Source: Gardnerella vaginalis (GTDB lineage Bacteria > Actinomycetota > Actinomycetes > Actinomycetales > Bifidobacteriaceae). From it: a stretch of DNA of 64,000 nucleotides. Below are positions 1-8,757 of the stretch, one piece after another. The DNA lies in assembly GCF_001546455.1 (NCBI RefSeq), contig NZ_KQ956819.1, positions 62,001 through 126,000 on the forward strand, in the 5' to 3' direction. The notes beneath the pieces are model-generated. The model searched no databases. It was not told the DNA's origin and was given only the letters and a program-made list of their open reading frames with translations. Within the stretch, counting starts at the first letter, position 1. Each line of letters begins with the position of its first letter. Both the position numbers and the translations under genes were made by a program.

Positions 1-901
1 CCTTGGAGCTAGTAACTGAAGCGTGTAAAACGTTCCTGTTTTCTGGGTCTACTCCAGCGCTGGACCAAGCCCAGCCGTTTCTGTAAGACTTTACAGAGAA
101 CAGGAAGATTTCATTAGTTTCACGGTCTAACACATAAGACGGATCCGAATATCCCCATCTAGTATTTTCATTGCCATCATGCCCTTGCTTAACAACAGTT
201 TCAGCTTCAAACGTTTTACCACCATCTTTTGAAATTCGCTGAACAATGGAGTTTGGCATAGGTGCATCAGAGCAATTACCAGGTCTCTTATCGTATGCTG
301 CTAAAATCCAACCATTTGCAGTCTGTGTTATTGCTGGAATCCTGTAGCAAACGCTATTGGTTCTGTTTGTAAGCTTTACCGTTTTAAGGCCCAAAGATGA
401 GTCAAATTCTGTATTCTTTATACCAGTAACAGGCTTGTCTTCAACAACAATGTTATTTTCGATTACTTGGTTACCGTCCCTATCTTTTGAAGCTTTCCAA
501 ACTGTTTTAGGCGTGAATTTACCCGCTTTGGCATCCTCTTCGGTTACAACATGATACCCAAAGCCGCACTGCTGAGTTTCACCTGGCTTAAGATTTGCCC
601 AGCGGCAATTTCTTGAATCCCCAACTCTAATATCGGAAATATTACTTTCATACGGATACGCAGTTATTGGTTGCGAACCCTTATTTGTATATGTAACCGT
701 ATATGTTAGCCTGCTATTTATTTGAACATTATCTTTAAGGCTATCAGTTCTTTTAAGCGATATTTGCAAAACTGAACTATTGGGTTTACTAGATTTTTCT
801 GAAGTAGCATTAGCCACACCAGAGCATAAGCCTATTGCAAGAGTAATTCCAACAACAGTACCAACAACGCGCTTTGCATCTTCTATGACACTTCTACGCA
901 T
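1..901 (-). CDS. secreted exo-alpha-sialidase, 5' part (runs off window start)
   Basis: The first 300 codons of a secreted sialidase, which cleaves terminal sialic acid from host mucin glycans. It starts at the ATG at 901 and stays open to base 1, so the catalytic C-terminal part is missing. Residues 1-32 look like a signal peptide: basic MRRS start, hydrophobic GTVVGITLAIGL core, and ANA before a likely cleavage site. A beta-rich N-terminal domain follows to about residue 190. Then comes the sialidase YRIP motif (CYRIPAI), where the arginine binds the substrate carboxylate, and an Asp-box (SKDGGKTF). A GYSDPS segment and ALHASV-like strand fit the first propeller blades. The signal peptide points to the secreted NanH2/NanH3 type known in Gardnerella rather than the signal-less NanH1, but which one cannot be told from this part. 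Confidence 0.9.
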   Translation of the reverse strand, partial: MRRSVIEDAKRVVGTVVGITLAIGLCSGVANATSEKSSKPNSSVLQISLKRTDSLKDNVQINSRLTYTVTYTNKGSQPITAYPYESNISDIRVGDSRNCRWANLKPGETQQCGFGYHVVTEEDAKAGKFTPKTVWKASKDRDGNQVIENNIVVEDKPVTGIKNTEFDSSLGLKTVKLTNRTNSVCYRIPAITQTANGWILAAYDKRPGNCSDAPMPNSIVQRISKDGGKTFEAETVVKQGHDGNENTRWGYSDPSYVLDRETNEIFLFSVKSYRNGWAWSSAGVDPENRNVLHASVTSSK

Positions 902-966
902 ACGCACTCCTATTTTTGTAATTGTTTTACATAAATTCCACAGCATTGTGAAAATCATGAACAATA

Positions 967-1014
967 CCTACACCAATGTAGGAATCATTACATCAGATGA
1001 TATGATGTCTGATG
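967..1014. promoter_or_regulatory. two palindromes upstream of the sialidase, candidate operators
   Basis: Two inverted repeats lie 66-113 bases upstream of the sialidase start: CCTACA-4-TGTAGG (967-982) and CATCAGA-10-TCTGATG (991-1014). The spacing suits a repressor or activator site, but no regulator is identified and no tested promoter is known here. Inference only. Confidence 0.35.
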
Positions 1015-1116
1015 GACTAATTCGTAATATTAACGCTTTTTTGATAAATTTTCACGAAAATATTCACATTTTTTTAGAAATATAGCATATTTTTGCAAAA
1101 TATGCCAACAGATAAG

Positions 1117-1195
1117 AAGATTATAGGCAAAAACTGTGTAAAAAATCGCGCATAGACCTTATGGCAGTAAGGCTCATAGAGTATCGAATCTGAGC
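1117..1195 (+). repeat. insertion-sequence-like end, copy 1
   Basis: A stretch starting TTATAGGCAAAAACTGTGTA is followed by a 40-base segment containing GGCAGTAAGGCTCATAG. It closely matches the element end at about 12530-12605 in the same orientation, and its first bases match the inverted repeats at 12431 and 12722. GTGTAAAAA-type ends occur in IS256 (mutator-type) elements. No transposase is present. Confidence 0.45.
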
Positions 1196-1295
1196 TATCC
1201 TTTACCTGCAAAATCATTCCAAACAAAAATATCCCAATATTTAGCGCAGCTTCAAGTTGACCGCAGCTCCAAATTGCCCACAGATTCTGCTTGGC

Positions 1296-2555
1296 CTATA
1301 ACTCAAATGCGTTGCGCTCCCACAGCGCGCTTAACGGTATTGCCCACAAACTATCCGCCCACTGCATAATTTTTTGACCCATATAAACAACATATCCGCG
1401 CTTAAATTCAGATTTTTGCGAAAGAGCTACAAGTCCCTTAAAATCGTCACGATTCACCATGCTAGAGCTTTTTACTTCCACGCCAACCAGATTTCCACGG
1501 AAGCTTAGCACAAGATCAACTTCTTTAGGACTGCTACCAGTTTCACGCCAGTAGAAGCAATCTGGATGCGTTTTAGACCATTGCACAGCAGGCATAATCT
1601 GATTTACAACAAAACTTTCTAACAGATTCCCATACATAACGGGATCTTCCAAAGGATTATGACCCTTACTAATCATTGTTTGAATGCTTAAAGACGTATC
1701 AACCGGATGTATTTTGGCTCTAGTGAAAGTCTGGCGATTGGGCGCAGTTTTTATATTCGGGAGCGCATTTATTAAGAATCTACGCAAGAATACGCTAACG
1801 TAACGCTCAATGGTTCGCCTATCTAAAGCAAGATCTTGACCTATTGAACTCGTATTAAGAATCCCGCCAGGAGCACATAGCAACTTATTAAGTATGCCAA
1901 CAGCCATGCTTCTGTCTAATCGTTCTCCTGGAAGAATGGTATCTCCCAACACTGCAAGAATATCGTTTGAAACAAGCTTTTCTTGCTCCCAAGCCTCGTA
2001 AGAATCATATGATTGCTGATATTCTGGAAAACCGCCAGCCGCAATCATCTTATATACTTCTTCTCTGTTTAATTCTTTTTCATATTTAAGATTTGGATTA
2101 CCTTCTATAAGACTATCTACAATATTTCTACTATTTTGAGTAATTTCACACTGAGTAAAAGGACTCATTGTAAAGTGCTGAGCGCGTCTAGCAAGAGGAT
2201 CTTGACCATCTAGTCCATTGCGATTTATAAGTGCACTACCTGTTAAAACATATTGAAGATTGTTTTCCGTTGAATTATCAACTATTTCTTTTATTGCAAG
2301 AGGCAAATTTGGCAGTCTTTGCGCTTCGTCAATAACAACTGGAGTACTAAGATTTTTTAGCCAACCATATAAATCTGTTGATGCGAGCGCAAATGTATTT
2401 TCATCCGCAAGGCTCACGTATGAGAATCCTTTAGACACAAGCTGACGCTTTGACATCATAGTTTTTCCCACAGCCCTTGCGCCTTCAAGAATCACGACTT
2501 TTCGTTTTGATTGAAGGATGGAATCAGCAATTGGTCTAGGAAAATATGCGCTCAT
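1296..2555 (-). CDS. AAA_14/DUF4143-type ATPase
   Basis: A predicted ATPase of the archaeal-type AAA_14 plus DUF4143 family, whose function is unknown. The start is set at the ATG at 2555 (MSAYFPRP). The longer reading frame to 2615 would run through the paired palindromes at 2585-2626 and has no family similarity. Visible parts: Walker A (LEGARAVGKTM), Walker B (VVIDEAQRLP), a sensor-like VLTGSA, a winged-helix-like region (SSIGQDLALDRRTIERYV) and a C-terminal nuclease-like DUF4143 segment (KEVDLVLSF...GVEVKSS). Such proteins are often found as single accessory genes with variable presence. It ends 60 bases after a small membrane protein gene on the same strand, but the intervening palindromes suggest its own promoter. 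Confidence 0.85.
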   Translation of the reverse strand: MSAYFPRPIADSILQSKRKVVILEGARAVGKTMMSKRQLVSKGFSYVSLADENTFALASTDLYGWLKNLSTPVVIDEAQRLPNLPLAIKEIVDNSTENNLQYVLTGSALINRNGLDGQDPLARRAQHFTMSPFTQCEITQNSRNIVDSLIEGNPNLKYEKELNREEVYKMIAAGGFPEYQQSYDSYEAWEQEKLVSNDILAVLGDTILPGERLDRSMAVGILNKLLCAPGGILNTSSIGQDLALDRRTIERYVSVFLRRFLINALPNIKTAPNRQTFTRAKIHPVDTSLSIQTMISKGHNPLEDPVMYGNLLESFVVNQIMPAVQWSKTHPDCFYWRETGSSPKEVDLVLSFRGNLVGVEVKSSSMVNRDDFKGLVALSQKSEFKRGYVVYMGQKIMQWADSLWAIPLSALWERNAFEL

Positions 2556-2584
2556 GAAGACAAGTATACACAAAAACGTATTTT

Positions 2585-2626
2585 TTGTACATCCAATGTA
2601 CAATTTTTTGTACACGCAATGTACAA
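2585..2626. promoter_or_regulatory. tandem palindromes TTGTACA-N5-TGTACAA (x2), candidate operator
   Basis: Two identical-arm palindromes, TTGTACA-TCCAA-TGTACAA (2585-2603) and TTGTACA-CGCAA-TGTACAA (2608-2626), are spaced 23 bases centre to centre, about two helical turns. They sit 30-71 bases upstream of the ATPase start. This is the shape of a cooperative dimer-binding operator. The regulator is unknown. Confidence 0.55.
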
Positions 2627-2636
2627 AAAATACGAT

Positions 2637-2945
2637 TTATGCGATTTTTCTAGACTTAGCAAAAGTTATAGCAGCAATACTTACAACAAGAACAGCAAGA
2701 ACAATCAATGGCGCCGTAAAATAATTTGTGTAAAACTCACGCACATCAACATCTACGGAATTGATAGTCGCAGCATAAGTTGCCCAAGACAATACGCCTA
2801 ATACAACATCAATAATTGCATATGAGTACGCGTCTTTATACAATTCTTTAACTGATTTGTTGCTTTTAACCCAAAGCATTACAGACAAAACCAAGCCTAT
2901 TAACATTGATACAACAGCAACAAGTGCAAACAACATATCTAACAT
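2637..2945 (-). CDS. small membrane protein of unknown function
   Basis: A 102-residue hydrophobic protein that I do not recognise. It has an N-terminal membrane helix (about residues 4-26), a middle hydrophobic segment (about 42-62) and a third helix near the C-terminus (about 76-95), ending in the basic KSRKIA. The start at 2945 is well supported by an AGGAGG ribosome binding site just upstream. It lies between tRNA-Gly and the DUF4143 ATPase, all on the minus strand. No catalytic motif is seen. Confidence 0.7.
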   Translation of the reverse strand: MLDMLFALVAVVSMLIGLVLSVMLWVKSNKSVKELYKDAYSYAIIDVVLGVLSWATYAATINSVDVDVREFYTNYFTAPLIVLAVLVVSIAAITFAKSRKIA

Positions 2946-3141
2946 AAAAACCTCCTAACCAATCAAATAACAACCAATCAAATCCTCTGCCATAGCGGAT
3001 TTAATACGATTTTAATTTAGCTAAGATTTTCGTGTCAATATTAAAAAAAAATCACAGAATTTTACACATTATTTTCACATTTAGACTATTTTTAAGACAT
3101 AAAAATAAGCCACAAACGTTAATATATCAACGTTTTCTACG

Positions 3142-3215
3142 TGGAGCGGACAACGGGAATCGAACCCGCCTCTGAAGCTTGGGAAGCTTCCATTCTACCG
3201 ATGAACTATGTCCGC
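3142..3215 (-). tRNA. tRNA-Gly (anticodon CCC)
   Basis: Full cloverleaf on the minus strand: acceptor stem GCGGACA/TGTCCGC, anticodon stem GAAGC/GCTTC with loop TTCCCAA giving anticodon CCC, T-arm GCGGG-TTCGATT-CCCGT, and a gene-encoded CCA end (3142-3144). Confidence 0.95.
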
Positions 3216-3315
3216 ATGCTCGGTTGCTCCGCGATTAATCCTGCCCAATAATCTGCCTACAAACAAGCAAATAAATGCCAAAGAATCAATCTAAAAAGCA
3301 AACCATCTAAGAATA

Positions 3316-4419
3316 TCACGCTCCGCTAACTGCTACAACTCTGCCCGAAACGCCTTTGCTGTATTCTTTGCTGTATTCTCTGTTGTATTCCTTGCCATAC
3401 TCTCTGCCGTACTGAAAGCGAAACACATTGTTTCCATCTAACTCAATGCTCTCATCTGCACGCTCAGCCTTGCCTTGCGTAGATTTACGCATCACTTCTT
3501 GTACAACATCCTCTTGTATAACGTCTTGCCCCTTAGCCATAAGCGTTAGGCAATCGACTCTCTCCTTAACAGCAGGCTGCCTAGAAAACAGCTTTAAAAG
3601 CTTAGAATCGTAGTTTGCAAACGGATTTACAATCATAAGGGAAGCAATAGCTTGCACTCCCGAATGCAAATCCATTTCATGCAGCTTGGCACCGTAGGCA
3701 ATCTTGTTTAATGCGGAAGCTAAAGCCGCAGGATCGCCAGTAAGCATTCCTGCACTTCGATCTGCGTCCAGCTCACGCGCGCTAGAAATTGCAATATCAA
3801 CAAAAAGAGAACCAACGGGCGCAAAAATGGCACTTAAAGCCTTGCCCACAATCCTTAGAGCTGGGCAGCGCGTTTTAGCTGATTTTGCACACTTAGCGCC
3901 TGAATACATAAGCGTATACCCGGTGTATGTAAAAATCGTTGCAATCGCGCTAGCAACCGTGGAATTCAAAATATCGTGGTTATAAACGTGAATCAGCTCG
4001 TGGCTTACCACGCCGCGTAATTCACGTTCGTTTAAAATGTTTAAAAGCCCACGAGTGCAGCAAATAGTTGCGTGACGCTCGCTTCTACCAATCGCAAAAA
4101 TATTTGGACTATCTGTTGGAGCAACATAAAGATGAGGCATAGGCTTTTCGATTTGCGCGGAAATCTCGCGAACAATACCGTATAAAACAGGCTCATCATT
4201 CTCGCTGACTTCGCTAGCGCCAATAATACGAATCGCTAATTTTCCAGAAAGCCAATAGGCACACACGCTTAAGACTGTTGCAACGATTGCAAACCAAATC
4301 AACATTGATAGGCGCGACCCAGCAACAATCCACATTAAAGCAACAAACAGCCATATTAACGAAAACAATGCCAATGTTTTCAAGTTGTTGCAATAGCGCA
4401 TCTTTATATTGCCAAACAT
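3316..4419 (-). CDS. htpX: HtpX-like M48 membrane metalloprotease
   Basis: A zinc-dependent membrane protease of family M48B that helps clear damaged membrane proteins. It is 367 residues, longer than the usual 285-300. Two N-terminal membrane helices (about residues 15-57) precede the catalytic HELIH zinc motif (H140, E141, H144), and a glutamate in the downstream ELDADR segment supplies the third ligand. Two more hydrophobic stretches lie between these. The extra length is a C-terminal tail with four tandem units of the form (R/K)EY(G/N/S), encoded by near-identical 12-base repeats around 3350-3410. It is flanked by tRNA-Gly downstream and the ferredoxin reductase upstream, with its own 211-base leader region. 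Confidence 0.92.
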   Translation of the reverse strand: MFGNIKMRYCNNLKTLALFSLIWLFVALMWIVAGSRLSMLIWFAIVATVLSVCAYWLSGKLAIRIIGASEVSENDEPVLYGIVREISAQIEKPMPHLYVAPTDSPNIFAIGRSERHATICCTRGLLNILNERELRGVVSHELIHVYNHDILNSTVASAIATIFTYTGYTLMYSGAKCAKSAKTRCPALRIVGKALSAIFAPVGSLFVDIAISSARELDADRSAGMLTGDPAALASALNKIAYGAKLHEMDLHSGVQAIASLMIVNPFANYDSKLLKLFSRQPAVKERVDCLTLMAKGQDVIQEDVVQEVMRKSTQGKAERADESIELDGNNVFRFQYGREYGKEYNREYSKEYSKGVSGRVVAVSGA

Positions 4420-4523
4420 ATTTTTGATTTTAATAATCGCAACTGTAATTTTGCTGAATGAAAACTGTATATTTAGTATGTTTATGATTTAACACGCTTA
4501 AAGCAGGTGAATAAATGTTGAAA

Positions 4524-4577
4524 AGTGGCCATTTTCTGCGCAATTTGGAGCAATTTTGCTACAGTTTAATGGCCACT
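4524..4577. promoter_or_regulatory. 10-bp inverted repeat AGTGGCCATT upstream of htpX
   Basis: Perfect arms AGTGGCCATT (4524-4533) and AATGGCCACT (4568-4577) lie between the reductase gene and htpX. The 34-base loop is long for a terminator and no T-run follows, so a two-site operator is as likely. Function unproven. Confidence 0.35.
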
Positions 4578-4630
4578 AACCAACGTTTACTAATCAATGT
4601 TTACTAATCGATGCGTTCACTCAATATAAG

Positions 4631-6130
4631 CTATTGTTTAACTTCCGCTATATCCATAAGCATTTGTTTAGATACAACTTTTTTGCGAGCGCGATTTTCC
4701 GCTAGTCCTAATTCAATCTCAAAAGCGTCGATTCTCTTCCATCCTTCAAAATCAACCACTTTGACTCCTCTAGATGCAAGAAGATTTTCAATAGACTTAG
4801 GATCTCTATCTGTTGCCAATCTGCCGGGAAGTGCAGGAAGTGCAGGAAGTGCGGTTTCATATTCTTTGGCCGAGCTTTTTGCTAAGTCTTCCAGCATATT
4901 TTCAACGATTTGCAAAGCGTCCGACTTTGTAGAGCCAATCAAGCCAACAGGACCTCGCTTAGCCCATCCAGTTGCGTACAATCGTGGGCAAACAACCCCA
5001 TTTTGCGCCGAAGTTAAAATCCTACCATCGCTGTTTGCAAGAAGTGCGTTAGAAGAATCGTAAGCAACGCCGCTAACTTGCGCAGGCTTATATCCAATCG
5101 CATGATAAACCGCCTGAACTGGGTATTCTTCAAACTCGCCCGTGCAGGTCATTTTGCCATCTGCGCTTGTAACAGTGCGCTCTACGCGAATTGCAACAAC
5201 CTGACCGTCTTTGCCTAAAATCTCAACTGGATTTGCGTTAAAGTGAATAACGTAACGCTTATTTGCAGGATTGCCTTCAAAGTCAACGTTTCCGCCGTCT
5301 TGCATATCTTCGCTTAAATCGCGTATAGCAAAAAGCTCTTCTACCATTTGGCGAGTCAGCTTGTCTTTTCCAGCAACATCAATAGTTTCGTCGTCCAAGT
5401 CAAAATCGTTCTCGTTTACAACTATTTGCACGCCAGAAAGCTTTTCCATCTCGCGCAATTCTTGTACCGAAAACTTAGCTTGGGCAACTCCTCGGCGAAT
5501 AAACAAGTGCAATGTTTGCGCGCGATTTTTAAGCAAACCGTTGTAAACATTGTCAGAAATATCTGTGTGCTCTCTAAGATAATCCGCGTCTCGCAAAAGC
5601 TCACGCGCAACATCCATTGCCACGTTTCCGCCGCCAATAACAGCAACTTCGCTTGCATCAAGCAGCCACTCGCGCTCAGCGGTAGGGTACCCGTCGTACC
5701 ATTCCACAAACTTTGCAGCTCCATACACGCCACGCAGCGAGGCGCCTGGAATGTTAAGTGGCTTATCTTCTATGGCACCCGTGGCAAACAAAATTGCGTC
5801 GTAGCGTGGAAGCAAATCTTCCAGCGTAATATCCTTGCCAAATTCAACGTTTGCATACAGGTGAATATCTGGATTATCAAGCGTTTTAGCCAAAGCATCT
5901 GCAATGAATTTTATACTCGGATGGTCTGGAGCAACTCCGTATCGAACCAGGCCAAATGGCACTGGCAGCTTTTCAAATAAATCGATTCTAGCGGCCGTAC
6001 CCAAGCCCATATCGTCGCCTAGTTTTTTAAGCTGACGCAAAAAAATGTCGGACGAGTAAATCCCTGCAGGCCCCGCACCAATAACTGCGATTCGCAATTC
6101 GGGCGAATCCGCATTGTAATTTGTTTCCAT
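4631..6130 (-). CDS. FprA-like ferredoxin/adrenodoxin-type NADP reductase
   Basis: A flavoprotein that moves electrons between NADP(H) and ferredoxin, of the FprA/adrenodoxin reductase family typical of actinobacteria. The FAD-binding fold is at the N-terminus (RIAVIGAGPAGIYSS), followed by PFGLVRYGVAPDHP, characteristic of the family. A second nucleotide fold (VAVIGGGNVAMDVARELL) binds NADP. The GWAKRGPVGLIGSTKSDA segment near the C-terminus also matches the family. The length of about 500 residues is slightly above the usual 450-470. The start is uncertain: an ATG at 6142 (MGKFMETN) or the one at 6130 (METNYN) chosen here; neither has a strong ribosome binding site. No ferredoxin gene is adjacent. 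Confidence 0.9.
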   Translation of the reverse strand: METNYNADSPELRIAVIGAGPAGIYSSDIFLRQLKKLGDDMGLGTAARIDLFEKLPVPFGLVRYGVAPDHPSIKFIADALAKTLDNPDIHLYANVEFGKDITLEDLLPRYDAILFATGAIEDKPLNIPGASLRGVYGAAKFVEWYDGYPTAEREWLLDASEVAVIGGGNVAMDVARELLRDADYLREHTDISDNVYNGLLKNRAQTLHLFIRRGVAQAKFSVQELREMEKLSGVQIVVNENDFDLDDETIDVAGKDKLTRQMVEELFAIRDLSEDMQDGGNVDFEGNPANKRYVIHFNANPVEILGKDGQVVAIRVERTVTSADGKMTCTGEFEEYPVQAVYHAIGYKPAQVSGVAYDSSNALLANSDGRILTSAQNGVVCPRLYATGWAKRGPVGLIGSTKSDALQIVENMLEDLAKSSAKEYETALPALPALPGRLATDRDPKSIENLLASRGVKVVDFEGWKRIDAFEIELGLAENRARKKVVSKQMLMDIAEVKQ

Positions 6131-6316
6131 AAATTTTCCCATGCGTTATTCAAATGTGTATTCAAATGTTGTTATTTAAAACATTACATTTTTAGTGTTT
6201 CAAGCATCCCTAAGCCCAATCTTTTTGAAGATTTAAATAATCGCCTCTTTGAATGCTCCACTATTTAGACTAGCGCCTTGACTCATTCAAGAAAAGACCA
6301 AAGTGAATATTGTCAC

Positions 6317-8611
6317 TTACGCGCGCTTGCCTTTCAACGCTGTTAGCGCCCACAAAATTGACACAACATCAATCATCTCTTGCATCATGGCTCCAAGAAC
6401 CGCAGGAATCAGCCCAAAAGCCGCTGCAATCATGCTTATAACAGCCAAACCAATTCCTAGCATAACCGCCTGAACCATAACGCGTTTAGTATGCTTTGCA
6501 ACACTAACAGCGTTTGCTACTGCATAAATGTTGTTGTTCATAACCACAACTTGCGCGCACTCCGAAGCTGCCGTATCTGTGCCATCCGTCAAAGCCACGC
6601 CAATGCTTGCTGCAGCCAAAACAGGAGCATCGTTCACACCGTCTCCAATCATCATGGTTACGCACTGATTTTGCTTATTTTTATTAGCAAAATCACTCTT
6701 ATTAGCAAACTCACTCTTATAATGCTTTTTTACATGTTCCAACTTGTCTTGCGGCAGCAAATTGGCATACACACGCTCAATTCCAACGCTTTTTGCTATT
6801 GTTTGAGCAGCCTGCAAGCCGTCTCCCGTGAGCATGCTTATTGAGCGCACACCAAGTTCCTTTAACTTTTGAATCGTCAATTTTGCGTTTTCGCGCGGAA
6901 CATCTTTTAGAACAATGCGCCCAACAAGTTTGCCATCAAAAGAAACATATGTTGCCATTTCGTCGGCAGCAAGCTCTTCAAAAGCCTGCGACTTTCCTTC
7001 AGGATTGCCAGCTGGCGCATTCAAAACGTAGCTTTTTCGCCCAACTCTAACGTTTACGCCATCCACAACACCGCATATACCTTGCCCAGCAGTTTCTTTA
7101 ACACCGCTTATAACTGGATATTCGCGAACGCTTGGAAGTTGCGGAACAGCGGATGGATGCGTGTTTTGCCAAAGATCTGCTCCAGCTTTTGCAATTCCTC
7201 CTGCAAGAATGTGCTGCGAGTAGGTTTCCAAAACGCCTGCAAACATTAGGATTCTATTTTGCAAATCGCGCTTTTCTTGATTTTCCTGATTTACTTGATT
7301 CCCCTGGCTCCCCTGCTCTACGTCATCTTTACAGTCCGCCAAATCCACTCTAATAACCTGAGGCCGCTTAACTGTAAGCGTTCCTGTTTTATCGAAAAAT
7401 ACGTGGGTTACTCGGCTTAGCTGCTCTAAAACATCCTGACTTTTTACAACAATTCCAAGCTTTGCAAGTCTTCCTGTTCCTGCCATAAACGCCACTGGCA
7501 CCGCTATCAAAAGCGGGCAAGGCGTAGCTAGCACCAAAACTTGCGCAAATCTTAATGCTTGCCCAGATGCAGCCCAAGCGACTCCCGCAATCACAAACGA
7601 AACCACAGTAAAAGGAACGGAAAGCATATCTGCAAATCTAACTACAGCCGCCTTGGAACTTCTTGCAGATTCCACCAACTTCATGATTTTTTGATATTGC
7701 GAATTCTCCGATAGCTTCGTTACTCGCATAATCAACACAACGCCGCCATTTACGCATCCAGACAACACTTGCGCGCCAGCAAACACTTCACGCGGAAGCG
7801 ACTCGCCATTTATTGCGCTTGTGTCTAGAACAGCAGAACCGCTTAAAAGCTCACCGTCTACAGGAACCGTTTCGCCTGGAAGAACAACTATAACGTTGCC
7901 GATTTTTAGATTTTCAACTGGAACGGTTTTGTATCTTTGCAATTGGCTAGAAGACTTTGCAGCTTGCAATATTGGGCATTCTTTAGACTTATTGTGGCAT
8001 TTTTCACATGATTCACAATTTGCAAAATCTTGAGAATATTCCTGCGATACGTCTAGCGAAGATTCATCGCTTACTTTTCTAAAATGACTATGATCAAGAA
8101 GCGCACATTGCTCACAAGATTCACCGCACACTATTCCAGGAAGTGTCATTAAATGCGCGGTTTGAGGAGACGCATTTACTAAAAGCGACAGATTTTTCTG
8201 CGCTGCATCTTGCGCAAAGTCTTCGATTGCTCCGCCTGTAAACACCATTACAACAATCAAATAACTTGCCCAAAATTCGCCTATACAAAGCGTTGCAAGC
8301 AATGCAACAAACGCAAGCAAGTCAATTCCAAGCGTGCCATGCATTAAATCATCAATCATACTTAAAAGCGACTTAACACATGTGTATAAAACTAAACATG
8401 TTATTATACTTTGCCCGATTGTAAGGCTTATTTGCACATTAAAATCAACGTTTATTAACGAAAATAAGAAAGTAAACGTCTTGCTTATAGCTTTGCAAAA
8501 ATCGAGTATAAAAGTCAGATTTCTAGAATAAAACGCCGCAATAAACGGAAACAAAACTAAAACTATTACTAATTGAGGAGCACGACGGCAATACGCTAAA
8601 AGTTTACGCAT
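6317..8611 (-). CDS. P1B-type heavy-metal ATPase with cysteine-rich insertion
   Basis: A membrane ion pump that drives metal export or import with ATP. Motifs: actuator-domain NGESLPRE near residue 270, membrane metal motif TPCPLL (363-368), phosphorylation site DKTGTLT (D407) and a late GDGVND. There is no N-terminal HMA metal-binding domain. Instead a segment at about residues 161-220, between the second membrane pair and the actuator domain, carries seven cysteines (162, 166, 169, 199, 202, 205, 212) plus histidines. The usual HP dipeptide of the nucleotide domain (SEHPL) reads SQHIL here. A low-complexity Q/N/E stretch lies around 433-450. The metal cannot be told from sequence; TPC-type pumps are diverse. 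The gene stands alone, at the edge of the restriction-modification island. Confidence 0.92.
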   Translation of the reverse strand: MRKLLAYCRRAPQLVIVLVLFPFIAAFYSRNLTFILDFCKAISKTFTFLFSLINVDFNVQISLTIGQSIITCLVLYTCVKSLLSMIDDLMHGTLGIDLLAFVALLATLCIGEFWASYLIVVMVFTGGAIEDFAQDAAQKNLSLLVNASPQTAHLMTLPGIVCGESCEQCALLDHSHFRKVSDESSLDVSQEYSQDFANCESCEKCHNKSKECPILQAAKSSSQLQRYKTVPVENLKIGNVIVVLPGETVPVDGELLSGSAVLDTSAINGESLPREVFAGAQVLSGCVNGGVVLIMRVTKLSENSQYQKIMKLVESARSSKAAVVRFADMLSVPFTVVSFVIAGVAWAASGQALRFAQVLVLATPCPLLIAVPVAFMAGTGRLAKLGIVVKSQDVLEQLSRVTHVFFDKTGTLTVKRPQVIRVDLADCKDDVEQGSQGNQVNQENQEKRDLQNRILMFAGVLETYSQHILAGGIAKAGADLWQNTHPSAVPQLPSVREYPVISGVKETAGQGICGVVDGVNVRVGRKSYVLNAPAGNPEGKSQAFEELAADEMATYVSFDGKLVGRIVLKDVPRENAKLTIQKLKELGVRSISMLTGDGLQAAQTIAKSVGIERVYANLLPQDKLEHVKKHYKSEFANKSDFANKNKQNQCVTMMIGDGVNDAPVLAAASIGVALTDGTDTAASECAQVVVMNNNIYAVANAVSVAKHTKRVMVQAVMLGIGLAVISMIAAAFGLIPAVLGAMMQEMIDVVSILWALTALKGKRA

Positions 8612-8757
8612 ACACTTTCCTTACGCTGATCAGGCTAACTGCGATAAACGCTGCTAACACACGATTTCACGCCTTGTTAACCCACTGAGCAGCTATTTAT
8701 AACAGCAAACTCAATACACGGCGTAAAGATACTTATGTTTATTTGTTAATGAATATA

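Larger units (their letters stand above)
902..1295. other. gene-free stretch upstream of the sialidase
   Basis: No gene is seen in these 394 bases. They hold the sialidase promoter region with two palindromes (961-1014) and an insertion-sequence-like end (about 1117-1195), both listed separately. The rest is AT-rich with no coding signal. Confidence 0.6.

Noticed and set aside
2556-2615. Extension of the DUF4143 ATPase to an upstream start at 2615
   Set aside because: It runs through the palindromes at 2585-2626, has no ribosome binding site and the added residues do not resemble the family.
5348-5980. 210-codon open frame on the plus strand across the ferredoxin reductase
   Set aside because: It lies antisense to a clear gene, has no family features, and is a by-product of codon bias.
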